Shown: positions 7,701-16,448, numbered from the stretch's first letter. The stretch: 56,045 bases of DNA from Clostridiales bacterium GWD2_32_19 (GCA_001795385.1 MGOU01000008.1:1-56045); one strand, 5' to 3'. The notes: generated by a model not told the origin, from the letters alone. A program made the numbers and translations.

Positions 7701-10700
7701 TCATCCCCATCTACCGAGTCATAATCCCTATCAGTTGCAGTTAAGGGTATTCTATATAGATGGTCTTGTCTACTTGTCTGACCGTAAAAGTACATATATC
7801 CTCTGTATCCTGTAAGATCACTACCGTTTCGATCAACCATATAGCTATTCTTTTCCTTCATTATATCATATTTATATGGCTGTTTATCTCTTGTATACAA
7901 CAGATATTTATCTTCAACATCTAGTGAAGCATAATCATATGATCCACCTGCAATAGATTTAATATGAGTATCCCAAAATCCACCTTCAGTAAAATTAAGA
8001 ACCGGTATATCAACATTTATTCTAGTTATATCATACCTTTTTGATGAACTGCTTCTTTCTTTGTACATTCTCCTAAAATAAAGATAATTGTCTTTAACTG
8101 CAAACCCATATAAACTATGCAAATAGTAACTAGTTGAAAGAGAAAGAATCTGTTGCGCCCCTGTACCATCTACTTTTATCTTCCATATAGATTTTTCTGA
8201 GTCAAAGTAAAACCATCCATTCACTAAAGATATTTGACCACTTGACGAAACTGGAAGACTACAAACTAATGTATCTTCGTCCCATGTCCCTATTCTAAAT
8301 TTTCTTATACTGCTCCCACTCGTATAATACATCCATCCGTCTTTCTGTGTATACATACCGCCCATTTGATAATTACCGCTTGTATTTCCTACTGTATACC
8401 CGTAGGGACTAGACGAATATTCTTCCCAAAGATTTGTATCTTTCGAAGTAATATTTGATAAAATCTTACCAGAATCAAATTCTTTTTTAGCTAATCTTGT
8501 TTTAAACACTCCAAGTAAGCTGGGTTCTATACTCGAATAATAGCTTATGTTTGTTTCATTTTGCAGATACAATTCTATTATACTATCTTTTTCTGTCTCT
8601 GCAGATAAGTTAGGTGTCAAATTATCTATGTATATATTTTTATTTAGGTTATCCATTGCTAAAATATTGGCTGATAAAATAGGTACTGCTGATAAGTTTC
8701 CTTCTATATAATTAGGGTATATAGGTTTTTCAACAGCTTCTAACTCAAAATGAAGCTTGCCAAATAAATTTCTGTTTGTATTACTTATCTCTATTATAAT
8801 TTCCGTAATGTTTTGTCCAACCGATTTACTAATAACTCTAAATACATCCTCTTCATTTACTTTTTGTAATTGATTTGTGTCTTTCGTTATTAGCATATTA
8901 GAGTATATGCTATCATTCGTTACATCTAAATCTCCATTATCATCATAGCTCATGTATAAGTTTATATCTCCTATTTCATCATCTAGACTCGCATAATTTA
9001 CTCTTATTTTAAATCTAGAGACGAGATCATCAGGATTTCTATATATACTCCACATATTGACTGTATTATTATAGTATTTACTCGTACTATAGTAATTTTC
9101 TACATTATCCTTTTCCATAGCTATTATATCAAAACTATTTATAACAGGAGCTTGGTCAGGCGCAACATATATAGTATTGTAACTAGACCAGACACTTGTT
9201 TTGTAATCGTTAGTGACTTTGTTTCTAATCCTGTAATAACCACTCGCATCAAACCTTGCATAATGAACTGCTGTTCTTGTAACATCTCCCCTAAGCGTTA
9301 TCTTGTCAGACTCTCTTATAACTTTTGACTCATCTGCAAACTTTATCGTTGGAAGTCTTGATACATCAAGTGCTCCCCCTGAAGTAACTGGCTGTATTTC
9401 TACAGCAGTAAGAGAACTGCTATAATTATTAGGAGCATAAGCTAAAACATCATCATCTGTAAGTATATCTGAATAGTTTGTATCTATTTTTATTTTCTTA
9501 TATTGTTTATATTCTTTACTTGTATATCTATTAGGCTCTTCTTTAAGCATACTTATTTTATTTCCTGCTACTGGTCTGATTTCTTTTGTATCTACATCTG
9601 CAATATCTTCTGCAGAAGCTCTCTCGCCACTATAATCCCATGTTCTTACACTTATTGTAACCTTTTTATTTACAGGGATTTTTAGATTTACTGTTTTACT
9701 ATCACTGTATCCTTCAAAATCTCCCGAATCTTCTCCCACTACATATTTCGCTCCATCTATAATCCTCCACCCATTAAGCTCATAATTAGAACTTGCACGA
9801 AAACTGAATGTAGCATCGGCTGTATTATATATTTCAAGAACGGATACTGGAGCATCTATATCTCCTGTTGCTTTCAAAGTGCTCTCTTCTTCAGGTTCCT
9901 CTCCTTTTACTATTTTAAAAGAAACTGCATCAGATATTTTCTTCCCACCTTCTAAGGTAATATCTATTTGATATTGATATGTTCCGATAGGTTTGTTTTT
10001 TAAATTATATTCATCATTTGAGTCTGTTCCTGTGAAAACTATTGCATTTGTTTTTAGGTCTTTTATTTTCAAATCTATTATGTCAAGATTATCATAATAA
10101 CTTTTATCAACCAACATTAAATTCATAGTGGTACCAAGAGTATAAAATTGATAACCATCTTCTTCATGTACTGTTGATTCCTCTGCATCCCTTACCCCTA
10201 AACTTGCTATTGGATTAGCAGGCTTTTTCACCTCGTAGAAGCTTGTTATATAGATGTTTGGATTATATGTACCAGTAGCTCCAAAATCAAAACCGACAAT
10301 AGATTTTGAAGTGATATTAATAAAACTTTCCTTTATACTATCTGTATAACTAGCTCTTAGGCTTTTAAATGTTCTTGTACTGCTTGTATAATCATCAGCA
10401 GTAAGCGTTTTATTTGTATTTATTCCTGCAACTATTACCTCATCCCTGGTGGCAAAAGGAATTGAATCATATATTGTCTGTCCTTCCATATACTGACTAT
10501 ATATATAATGTATATAATGAGGTACCATCTCAGGAGTAAAGACTTTTGAAATATTATAATAAGTTTTCAAATCCGTTATAGCAGTACCACTCCATGCTAC
10601 CGCTCCAGCAATAGATGAATAAGAAAAATGTAATCCCCCCGTTGTTCCAACAAGTTGCCCTTTGCTATCCATATTAAGAGCTCCGTTGTTAGTGTTTGCA

Positions 10701-11194
10701 TAAGCATAGTCATAAACTCCGTTACGCACAACCGTTTGAACTGCATCTATATAAACCGTTCCACCTCTAAACATATAATTAATTATCTTTTTATCCTCAT
10801 TGTCAGGATTGTTTATATCTCCACCACTACCAAATCCGCGACAAAGCGTTTCAAGAATCGCACTATATTCTCCCCTAAAAGGTATCTCTCTAATTATCGT
10901 TCCTGTTTGTCCGCCGTCGTTCATAGGGTAAATCATCTTGTAATCATCACTCGTTTTACCGTTCCCGTTTACATCAAATGAAATCTGCCACCCTAGTGTA
11001 CGATATTTAGTACCACCTGTTCCAGCAGTAGCTGTTGTTATAAACTTAAGATATTGAACACCATCCTTAACAGGAACCGATACACGCTCATCTACTCCTG
11101 CTTCTCCGAATACATTTTTGAATGGAATTAATATAACCAGATACATAAACAAAATAAAACAACTTATTATTATTTTTCGCCTCTTATTACTCAA
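4799..11194 (-). CDS. Giant secreted multi-domain surface protein
   Basis: About 2131 residues. The N-terminal signal peptide has Arg/Lys residues (NKRRKIIIS) then a hydrophobic core ending near FGEAG. An N-terminal domain (to about residue 330) is followed by several Ig/fibronectin-like beta segments. A repeated Trp/Tyr-rich stretch at about 945-1235 has units such as GWFYFDSEKSIWKIKVDGTG and resembles the beta-propeller of DUF5050-type proteins. More Ig-like segments follow to the end. I see no LPxTG, SLH or cell-wall-binding repeat, so it is either released or held by a partner; the SLH protein directly upstream is the obvious candidate. The start is most likely TTG 11194: GGAGGTG sits 6 nt upstream and overlaps the GTG at 11203. 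Adhesion or surface-appendage function is inference. Confidence 0.85.
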   Translation of the reverse strand: MSNKRRKIIISCFILFMYLVILIPFKNVFGEAGVDERVSVPVKDGVQYLKFITTATAGTGGTKYRTLGWQISFDVNGNGKTSDDYKMIYPMNDGGQTGTIIREIPFRGEYSAILETLCRGFGSGGDINNPDNEDKKIINYMFRGGTVYIDAVQTVVRNGVYDYAYANTNNGALNMDSKGQLVGTTGGLHFSYSSIAGAVAWSGTAITDLKTYYNISKVFTPEMVPHYIHYIYSQYMEGQTIYDSIPFATRDEVIVAGINTNKTLTADDYTSSTRTFKSLRASYTDSIKESFINITSKSIVGFDFGATGTYNPNIYITSFYEVKKPANPIASLGVRDAEESTVHEEDGYQFYTLGTTMNLMLVDKSYYDNLDIIDLKIKDLKTNAIVFTGTDSNDEYNLKNKPIGTYQYQIDITLEGGKKISDAVSFKIVKGEEPEEESTLKATGDIDAPVSVLEIYNTADATFSFRASSNYELNGWRIIDGAKYVVGEDSGDFEGYSDSKTVNLKIPVNKKVTISVRTWDYSGERASAEDIADVDTKEIRPVAGNKISMLKEEPNRYTSKEYKQYKKIKIDTNYSDILTDDDVLAYAPNNYSSSLTAVEIQPVTSGGALDVSRLPTIKFADESKVIRESDKITLRGDVTRTAVHYARFDASGYYRIRNKVTNDYKTSVWSSYNTIYVAPDQAPVINSFDIIAMEKDNVENYYSTSKYYNNTVNMWSIYRNPDDLVSRFKIRVNYASLDDEIGDINLYMSYDDNGDLDVTNDSIYSNMLITKDTNQLQKVNEEDVFRVISKSVGQNITEIIIEISNTNRNLFGKLHFELEAVEKPIYPNYIEGNLSAVPILSANILAMDNLNKNIYIDNLTPNLSAETEKDSIIELYLQNETNISYYSSIEPSLLGVFKTRLAKKEFDSGKILSNITSKDTNLWEEYSSSPYGYTVGNTSGNYQMGGMYTQKDGWMYYTSGSSIRKFRIGTWDEDTLVCSLPVSSSGQISLVNGWFYFDSEKSIWKIKVDGTGAQQILSLSTSYYLHSLYGFAVKDNYLYFRRMYKERSSSSKRYDITRINVDIPVLNFTEGGFWDTHIKSIAGGSYDYASLDVEDKYLLYTRDKQPYKYDIMKEKNSYMVDRNGSDLTGYRGYMYFYGQTSRQDHLYRIPLTATDRDYDSVDGDEGHIQNYNLLNDYIFWVKNSTFNNPLGKTMLYRASSSGDGETVVDKDGVSSGTTLYSMGGYIAYSGKKMPAWDLPVINLTPQDNKYGDNTNFSVRGTVTGQGTVWVRCQIGNKLVKQTFTNPSNATFNLNFNTKDFTEGIYKNIIVTATTSNGVYNKADVGDITIRKILANLKENISGMPITGNNGTRVIFLDNNIKIDDNADNQALITVIKPLITERQLGIYASDTNNTIIRSLVSDFAGLTAEDNYNLNTANISESANKVTNYIDIRKSITNTAYFAISRDELKCIKTFYDEEKDYKLSDSYTMEGKITKINGMLFESIKNEKEGTLKVTFEHDPSVWHNPVTVYKTANNGVYNAVSSKYDGLNGKQIITDLLGNKYLMGSLNDDMRGKWKAKLQAYDDTGNPLFDKKDTTEVSFYIHKPPVPKFSNTETATILTLNDNGSYDIDMQYAHNNGIAKYKWRYLVRSVSGQETWIDAGEGEELKSIEVIKAGRNITDYELTVWDLQGCSTSISKDYLLLDSPSVDFDFVVGENVTNYVYKGNVGSECVSVNTDIKWNDDAYNSLLYSSSGIRTVQITNDKEQRTNEIDFNLQVLTKPIINLEKDKNITVRLSATNKYDITSTKGKSTNVKEIYTTNNTNNYVSYQFETTQGFLSGGSIPINVTLTGLDGVNHDDMLVKTQSIDLGLGENQLNYVGGGIYTRNFTIPAEKTGEIKYTVNVYSKRTGQLICKKEYASFADKMPQNESTLSNFRVAELKDTKLANYYINPVNNESKEIDMGVNLMAIDKINFGGIPVTKGYKLVFKINSNNLNETNDKIRIVPHFYTISGDVRDNLERDVYWINSEHQIYKAGENAHSKYSKLMLDSNNRVTINETEAVWRGEYLLPATAFAVPKGYIPKTINDSNLKKDIIVAFEIVAEKETTETYNYNTGNWIIERITPKTPYEIGDVIRYNYTTNGALDDVGVYRVR

Positions 11195-11224
11195 AACAAA
11201 CACCTCCGTTCCAGCTATAAATAA

Positions 11225-12529
11225 TTACTTTATGCTATATTCTGCTCCTAATACAAATTCTGTTCTGGTCCATAAAGATTGTCCAAAGGCGTTTGAAAAT
11301 CTAAATTCAACATCTTGCTCGTACCATTTATTGAGTTCTATCGGTATATTATATAAGTCATTAGTAGTATTATCAAAAGTTACACACTTGCCCCCATTAT
11401 TAGATAAATACATAATTTTCAATTTTCCTCTTATTCTTACACCCCCTGTACTGTCTTGATATACAAGAGAGTCATCTGTTAAAAATTCATATTTACTTAT
11501 TACTTTATTATCTTTCATTGTTTTAACATAATCATCTACAAATTTTTCATTACCATAAACATCATTAAAATGGTATCTAATAGCATCACGAATAACTGTA
11601 CTATCCTTTGTATAGTCCATGTTATAAACTGCATCTAAATATTCCGTAGCGTACTTCTTTATTTTACCAAGCAACTGTCTTCCTGTTCCTCCATATGAAG
11701 AACTATAATTTAGGTCATTATATACCTCTTTATTAGTCATAAAGTAATCCATATCATACTTAGCCTTCTGGTTATAAGCATATTCATACAAATAAGTAGG
11801 TACCTCAGGGTTTATTCTATAAAAGTCAGCTGCGTTCTTAGGCAACGCTACACTTTCTTCATCTTCTACATCATCTATTGTTTTTGTAGGTTTGGTAACT
11901 TGTGCTCTCTCGCTTACATCAATTAAACGAAGTATAACTGTTGTTGCTTCGGCACGAGTAAGACCTTTGTACGGCTTAAAGTAGCCATCAGGATACCCCA
12001 TGAGGATACCTTTAGCATATACTTCTGCAATAGGAGATTTGCTTGTTTCGAGAATTAGTGAATATTCTTTAATAAGCGTTGCGTAAGCTTTCTGATCTTC
12101 TATATTGTTAATTACATTTGCTTCTGTACCTGTAAGAGCACGAGATATTATTATAGCCATTTCTTCACGAGTTATAGCCCTTGTATAGTTATAGTTACCG
12201 TGATAAATCATAAAATCTTCAAGCGTTAAAATATTTAATTCCTTTGCCTTACTAATATAATTACTTGCCCAGTACTCAGTACCGTTCTGTATATCTGTAT
12301 TGCCTAATCCTACAAGCACCATCTTAATAAACTGATCTGCTTGCACACTACTACTTGGTTTAAAAGTACCGTCAGGAAACCCAGCAACTATTCCTTTCTC
12401 AATTAGCCTACCAACTCCTCCATAATACCAGTCTCCTTCCTTCACATCTGCAAATCCACCGCTTGCAATCACGCTATTATTTATTATAATTCCCATCAGC
12501 AAAACCACAATCATCATTATCTTACGCAT
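11225..12529 (-). CDS. S-layer homology (SLH) domain protein
   Basis: A 434-residue exported protein. A signal peptide (residues 1-22) is followed by three SLH repeats at about 24-75 (FADV...YYGGVGRLIEKGIV), about 85-140 (degenerate) and about 145-205 (YAKGILMGYPDGYFKP, LTRAEATTVILRLI). SLH triplets bind pyruvylated secondary cell-wall polymers, so this protein should sit on the peptidoglycan surface. The C-terminal 220 residues (Tyr/Asn-rich, with two putative beta regions) match nothing I recognise. AGGAGAG precedes the ATG. It ends about 30 bp before the giant secreted protein, so the two are probably co-transcribed and may work as anchor and effector. Confidence 0.9.
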   Translation of the reverse strand: MRKIMMIVVLLMGIIINNSVIASGGFADVKEGDWYYGGVGRLIEKGIVAGFPDGTFKPSSSVQADQFIKMVLVGLGNTDIQNGTEYWASNYISKAKELNILTLEDFMIYHGNYNYTRAITREEMAIIISRALTGTEANVINNIEDQKAYATLIKEYSLILETSKSPIAEVYAKGILMGYPDGYFKPYKGLTRAEATTVILRLIDVSERAQVTKPTKTIDDVEDEESVALPKNAADFYRINPEVPTYLYEYAYNQKAKYDMDYFMTNKEVYNDLNYSSSYGGTGRQLLGKIKKYATEYLDAVYNMDYTKDSTVIRDAIRYHFNDVYGNEKFVDDYVKTMKDNKVISKYEFLTDDSLVYQDSTGGVRIRGKLKIMYLSNNGGKCVTFDNTTNDLYNIPIELNKWYEQDVEFRFSNAFGQSLWTRTEFVLGAEYSIK

Positions 12530-12557
12530 ATTTTTCTTCTCTCCTTTTTATCTCTTT

Positions 12558-13388
12558 TCAGCCTACTTTTGACTCTTCATTTTTCTTATTTAGAACCCTT
12601 GTTTCATTTATATGGTTCCTTACTATTAAATGTATTGATGCTCTACTTAAATTAAACACATATGCAATCTTTATTGCAGATACTTTTAAATTTATATATA
12701 GTTTTACAATTACTTTATTTCTTAGTATTTTATTTTTTTCTATTTGAGTCAAACTGATATTATTAATCTTTAAAAATCTTTTAATTTTTGTGTTTTCCTC
12801 TTTGTCAATTTCATCCTTCTCTTTCCTAATATCCATATCATAATTTCTTATTGCTTTTTTACTAAGCACAACAAACTCTTTTCGTGCCGTTTTTGTGTCT
12901 GGACTTATTATCTTTAATATTGTTTCAACATTTACCATCCCACTTTTATCATTTGTATATTCTGTAAAGCTACTCCATTTGTAGTCTTCAATCTTTTCGA
13001 CATTCCCTGCTTCTACAGGATTATTATGAATATACATTATACTAGTAAGTAAATATTCATCATCTTCAATCGGTTTACTTTTGAATCTGCCTTGAAATAA
13101 GTGCCCTACTCTTTTATATTTTTTGTTATAGTAACACACATAGCTTATACACATCCTTTTCATAACATCAGCTATACCTCTTTTTCCTTCCTTTATTATT
13201 AAATGTACATGGTTTTCCATCAAGCAATACCCATATAATTCAGAGTCTGTTTCCGCTATCTTCTCTTCTAGAATGGATACAAACTTATTCATGTCCTGAT
13301 CATCTAAAAATATATTTTTCTTATATTTACCACTTATAATTATATGGTATATACCTGTAAAACTTCGCTTTCTCTCGCCTCTTGCCAT
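12558..13388 (-). CDS. RAYT-like transposase with C-terminal HTH extension
   Basis: 276 residues. The first ~165 form a Y1_Tnp/RAYT domain with HUH motif CLMENHVHLIIKE, Tyr region YYNKKYKRVGHLFQGRFKS and IHNNPVEAG. The last ~100 residues are Lys-rich and end in a helix-turn-helix-like segment (VSAIKIAYVFNLSRASIHLI) absent from the RAYT at 4173-4733; DnaA-type C-terminal helices occur in some such proteins. ATG 13388 follows GAGGGGTG at good spacing. Over the shared part it resembles the first RAYT but is clearly diverged. Only a half-REP (AACTGTCCC near 13427) is nearby, so its cognate repeat is unclear. It ends about 28 bp upstream of the SLH gene. Confidence 0.9.
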   Translation of the reverse strand: MARGERKRSFTGIYHIIISGKYKKNIFLDDQDMNKFVSILEEKIAETDSELYGYCLMENHVHLIIKEGKRGIADVMKRMCISYVCYYNKKYKRVGHLFQGRFKSKPIEDDEYLLTSIMYIHNNPVEAGNVEKIEDYKWSSFTEYTNDKSGMVNVETILKIISPDTKTARKEFVVLSKKAIRNYDMDIRKEKDEIDKEENTKIKRFLKINNISLTQIEKNKILRNKVIVKLYINLKVSAIKIAYVFNLSRASIHLIVRNHINETRVLNKKNEESKVG

Positions 13389-13603
13389 ATTATCACCCCT
13401 CGTATACAACATAATAACTGTCCCTAATGTAATATTTTGTTATTAATATATTTTTCCACATTTTATCACCTTTTTTTATCTCTGTCTACAAAGCTTTAAT
13501 AAAGTGTATGCTTTTGAAAGTGAACGGTATGAGTTTTTCTCAATATTGCATTTAACTGTAGAAATAGTGCAGTTTATTAAAACTTTTCCTATTTAAATAT
13601 TTC

Positions 13604-13633
13604 TTTACAAAATAGCATCAAGTTTGCTATAAT
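13604..13633 (+). promoter_or_regulatory. Promoter of the DUF2207 gene
   Basis: TTTACA at 13604-13609 and TATAAT at 13628-13633 with an 18-nt spacer, about 30 bp before the ATG at 13665. The fit to a housekeeping sigma-A promoter is good. Confidence 0.65.
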
Positions 13634-13664
13634 TATACAAAACTACATTAAAGGGAGTGGGCTT

Positions 13665-15494
13665 ATGAAACCTCAATACTTGGATCAAGTTATTAAGACA
13701 TTACTTATTACTTTTCTTTTCATTGCTGTGTTGACTCCACTTGCTTTAACAGATGAGCATTACAATATTAAAAGTTATGATGTAACTATAACTGTATCAA
13801 AAAATAATGTCTACTTTGTAACTGAAAAAATATTAGTATATTTTGGTGAAGAAGCTATTGGAATTACAAAGCGAATTCCTATAAACCATTATAATTATGA
13901 ACATAAAGTTTCTGATATAAATGTCGTTAATGAAAAAAATAATTTTTATAATTATATTGTCGAAAAAGATGGGGATTTTCTTGATATAAACATAGGTTCT
14001 GCTAATGATTTAGTTCGTGGTCACAACTCTTATATTATTTCCTATACATATGACATGGGGGAAGATATATATGGATACATGGACGAGATGTATTGGAATA
14101 TACTCAATAATACTTGGGACGCTACTGTTTATAACTGTAGTTTTCGTATAGAGCTTCCGTCATCTTTCGACTATTCTAAAATAAAGCTTTATCTTAATGA
14201 TTTTAAAAACCATGATGATTCTGGTATCATTTGGGATGTAAGAGATAATGTTATTTCCGGTAATACAATAAGACCGCTTGATCCCCACGAGCAAATAATC
14301 ATTGATATACCTTTGCAAGAAAAATATTTTACTAACCCAACATTGAAATCAAAAAGCAATTTCACTCAAATATTGATTACTACTATTTGCTTATTATTTG
14401 CTATATCTTTCATGTCATTTGTTGAATTTAAAATAAACAGGCGTAGAATTACTCCAAAAACTGCCTCTACTCCTCCTTTACACCTAAACTGTGCTGAAAT
14501 AAAGTATTTTTATAACCATGTTTTAAATGTAAACGATATCAATTCCCTTATAATACAGTGGGCTAATAAGGGGTTTGTAAAAATAGATAGAAAGTTAAGT
14601 AAGTATCTTAGATGGATAACATATAATGATTTCTTTGTTACTAAGCTACGAGATATTGTAACTGAGGATGGATATGAAAAAACTCTCTTTGATGAAATTT
14701 TTAGTTTAGGGGAAACCGTATCTTTACACAAACATAGATTTAAAATTAAAAAATTATCTTACAAAGCTAGAAATTCTATCATAGATAAAATAGATAAATT
14801 ATATAAACCTTTTAATCGATTTTATTATATAAGAGTTAAGGTTCTAAAATACATTTCAGCTTTAGTATTAATTTTGGTTGTCTCTAATTTCTTTTATTTT
14901 GTTACCTATAGTATATACTTTTCAGTATTCTTAGGTGCTTTATTTTCACTAGTTATACACTGGATATATATCAATTTACTTGAGAACCAAAATAACCAGC
15001 AAAAGACCAAATCTGCCAAATACTTGATTAGTTATATATTAAAGTTTGGAAGTACACTTGTTTTATTACTTATTACTGTGATTAGTATTGTTTTAAACTT
15101 AGCATCTTCTCTTCCACTTTCCCTAATGATAAGTACTGATATGAATATACAAATCTTTATTGTCTATTTAATCATATATATCCTCATTATAAAGTTTACG
15201 GTGAACACTTTTAAGGTGAATATTGATGCCATCGATAACATCAATGAAGTTATTGGATTTGCAAACTTTATAGAACAGACTGATTATGAAAACTTGGTTG
15301 CAATTTTAAAAGAAAATCCCAACTTATTTATTGATTTATTGCCATACTCAATATTATTTAAAAATCATGACTATTGGATTTCCAAATTTTCAACAGACTC
15401 TACTTTTGTAAAACCTGAATGGTACACTTCAGATTCTTCAACATTAGATACAAATAAATTTGCATCACACCTAGCAGAAATAATACAAGAGTAA
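13665..15494 (+). CDS. DUF2207-family membrane protein
   Basis: 609 residues. A signal peptide or first span (LLITFLFIAVLTPLAL) is followed by the extracellular beta-rich DUF2207 domain (about 35-215: YDVTITVSKNNVYFVTEKIL, ITKRIPIN, ISYTYDMG). A membrane span lies near 230-250. A cytoplasmic region starts TPPLHLNCAEIKYFYNH, the position of the family's winged-helix-like module. Two to four further hydrophobic helices (about 395-425 and 470-520) precede a cytoplasmic tail. AGGGAGTGG lies before the ATG. It is the only plus-strand gene in the first 42 kb and is monocistronic with its own promoter and terminator. DUF2207 proteins have no settled biochemical function. Confidence 0.88.
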   Translation: MKPQYLDQVIKTLLITFLFIAVLTPLALTDEHYNIKSYDVTITVSKNNVYFVTEKILVYFGEEAIGITKRIPINHYNYEHKVSDINVVNEKNNFYNYIVEKDGDFLDINIGSANDLVRGHNSYIISYTYDMGEDIYGYMDEMYWNILNNTWDATVYNCSFRIELPSSFDYSKIKLYLNDFKNHDDSGIIWDVRDNVISGNTIRPLDPHEQIIIDIPLQEKYFTNPTLKSKSNFTQILITTICLLFAISFMSFVEFKINRRRITPKTASTPPLHLNCAEIKYFYNHVLNVNDINSLIIQWANKGFVKIDRKLSKYLRWITYNDFFVTKLRDIVTEDGYEKTLFDEIFSLGETVSLHKHRFKIKKLSYKARNSIIDKIDKLYKPFNRFYYIRVKVLKYISALVLILVVSNFFYFVTYSIYFSVFLGALFSLVIHWIYINLLENQNNQQKTKSAKYLISYILKFGSTLVLLLITVISIVLNLASSLPLSLMISTDMNIQIFIVYLIIYILIIKFTVNTFKVNIDAIDNINEVIGFANFIEQTDYENLVAILKENPNLFIDLLPYSILFKNHDYWISKFSTDSTFVKPEWYTSDSSTLDTNKFASHLAEIIQE

Positions 15495-15575
15495 AGAGTG
15501 AAGTCCCATTAATTAAATATAAAAATGTGCTATAGCAAGTTTGTCTTTATCGAAGCGAGTACCAATCCCTGAATG

Positions 15576-15679
15576 TCATCCTGAGCGTAACATAGTGAAG
15601 TCGAAGGATCTCTCGTCTTACTCTTATATATGTGTAAAACTTGAGATCCTTCGGCTATGTTTCACTTCGCTCAGGATGA
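15576..15679. repeat. Long inverted repeat (TCATCCTGAGCG type)
   Basis: Left arm 15576-15613 begins TCATCCTGAGCG and ends GAAGGATCTC. Right arm 15643-15679 begins GAGATCCTTCGG and ends CGCTCAGGATGA. Arms of about 37 bp pair imperfectly around a 30-nt loop. It is noticeably richer in GC than its surroundings. Repeats of this appearance occur in many unrelated bacterial genomes. Confidence 0.8.
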
Positions 15680-15710
15680 CGAAAACGGAGCACTTTCCTC
15701 CGAAAACATA

Positions 15711-15744
15711 AAAAAAGTATCATAATATTTTATGATACTTTTTT
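15711..15744 (+). terminator. Terminator downstream of the DUF2207 gene
   Basis: AAAAAAGTATCATAA / TTATGATACTTTTTT with a 4-nt loop and T-tail. It lies about 215 bp after the DUF2207 stop, beyond the inverted repeat at 15576-15679. It could act on both strands. Confidence 0.75.
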
Positions 15745-15786
15745 ATAAGCACATGACGATCTGACTTGCACAAGTATAGATACCTT

Positions 15787-16092
15787 ATTACCCATATATA
15801 ATCTTTCGACTATATATAAGCAGTTCACCACCCATACTCATGGTTTGTTCGACTATATATAATACCTGCATAGCTATATATAACCTCACGGCTATATATA
15901 ACCAAAAAATTTATAATGTTAAAAAATTAGTACAATAAAATCTTCGGCACTATATATAATCTTAGCTCGACCATATATGATAAGTTGGAGCCCTATTATA
16001 ATCAATTTCTCGACTATAATAAAACCTTTCCCCACCACATACAATCTTCCCTCCGGCTATATACCAGCCTTTCGACCAGCATATAACCTTCG
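15787..16092. repeat. Field of degenerate CGACTATATATAA repeats
   Basis: Roughly a dozen degenerate copies of a unit close to TTCGACTATATATAATCTT, at about 15791, 15807, 15850, 15871, 15888, 15945, 15966, 15991, 16010, 16053 and 16073. Spacing is irregular, about 15-55 bp. The core CG(A/G)CTATATATAA is best kept in the first half and decays to the right. There are no identical spacers, so it is not a CRISPR array. No convincing gene lies here. Confidence 0.7.
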
Positions 16093-16260
16093 GCCGACCC
16101 ATGCACACCTGCTTTCACAAGCATGCATGAATCTTGACTCAACCATCATATACCCACACTAATATTATAGCCAATCTCAAAATTAATATACAAACTTTTT
16201 TAAATTTTTTAAATTTTTATTTTTCTCAAACATATACCTCAAATCTTTTTCCTTTATGAA

Positions 16261-16293
16261 GGGGGCGGTTCCTTCTTTTCAGGAACCGTCTCC
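16261..16293. repeat. REP hairpin, copy 5
   Basis: GGGGGCGGTTCC TTCTTTTCA GGAACCGTCTCC: same family as the hairpins flanking the RAYT at 4.1-4.8 kb, 12 kb away. Confidence 0.85.
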
Positions 16294-16381
16294 ATGAAAC
16301 AAAAATAGTAGAAAACATCAATCTTAGCCAAGATATAAAGGAGTATAACACAAAAGTTTACTGATTCAAAGCTTAATTAAT

Positions 16382-16412
16382 GGGACAGTTCCTATAAAGA
16401 AGGAACCGTCCC
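16382..16412. repeat. REP hairpin, copy 6
   Basis: GGGACAGTTCC TATAAAGAA GGAACCGTCCC, in opposite orientation to copy 5 and 88 bp from it. It lies just downstream of the gerB-type gene and may serve as its terminator. Confidence 0.85.
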
Positions 16413-16448
16413 TAAAAGATATAAAAAGCTAGCACCAGTATTTTACTT

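Noticed and set aside
15787-16092. CRISPR array
   Set aside because: Repeat units are only about 13 bp, degenerate and irregularly spaced, with no spacers of constant length and no cas genes.
15977-16162. 61-codon plus-strand reading frame
   Set aside because: It lies in the repeat field, has Pro/Ser/Thr composition from the repeats and no ribosome binding site.
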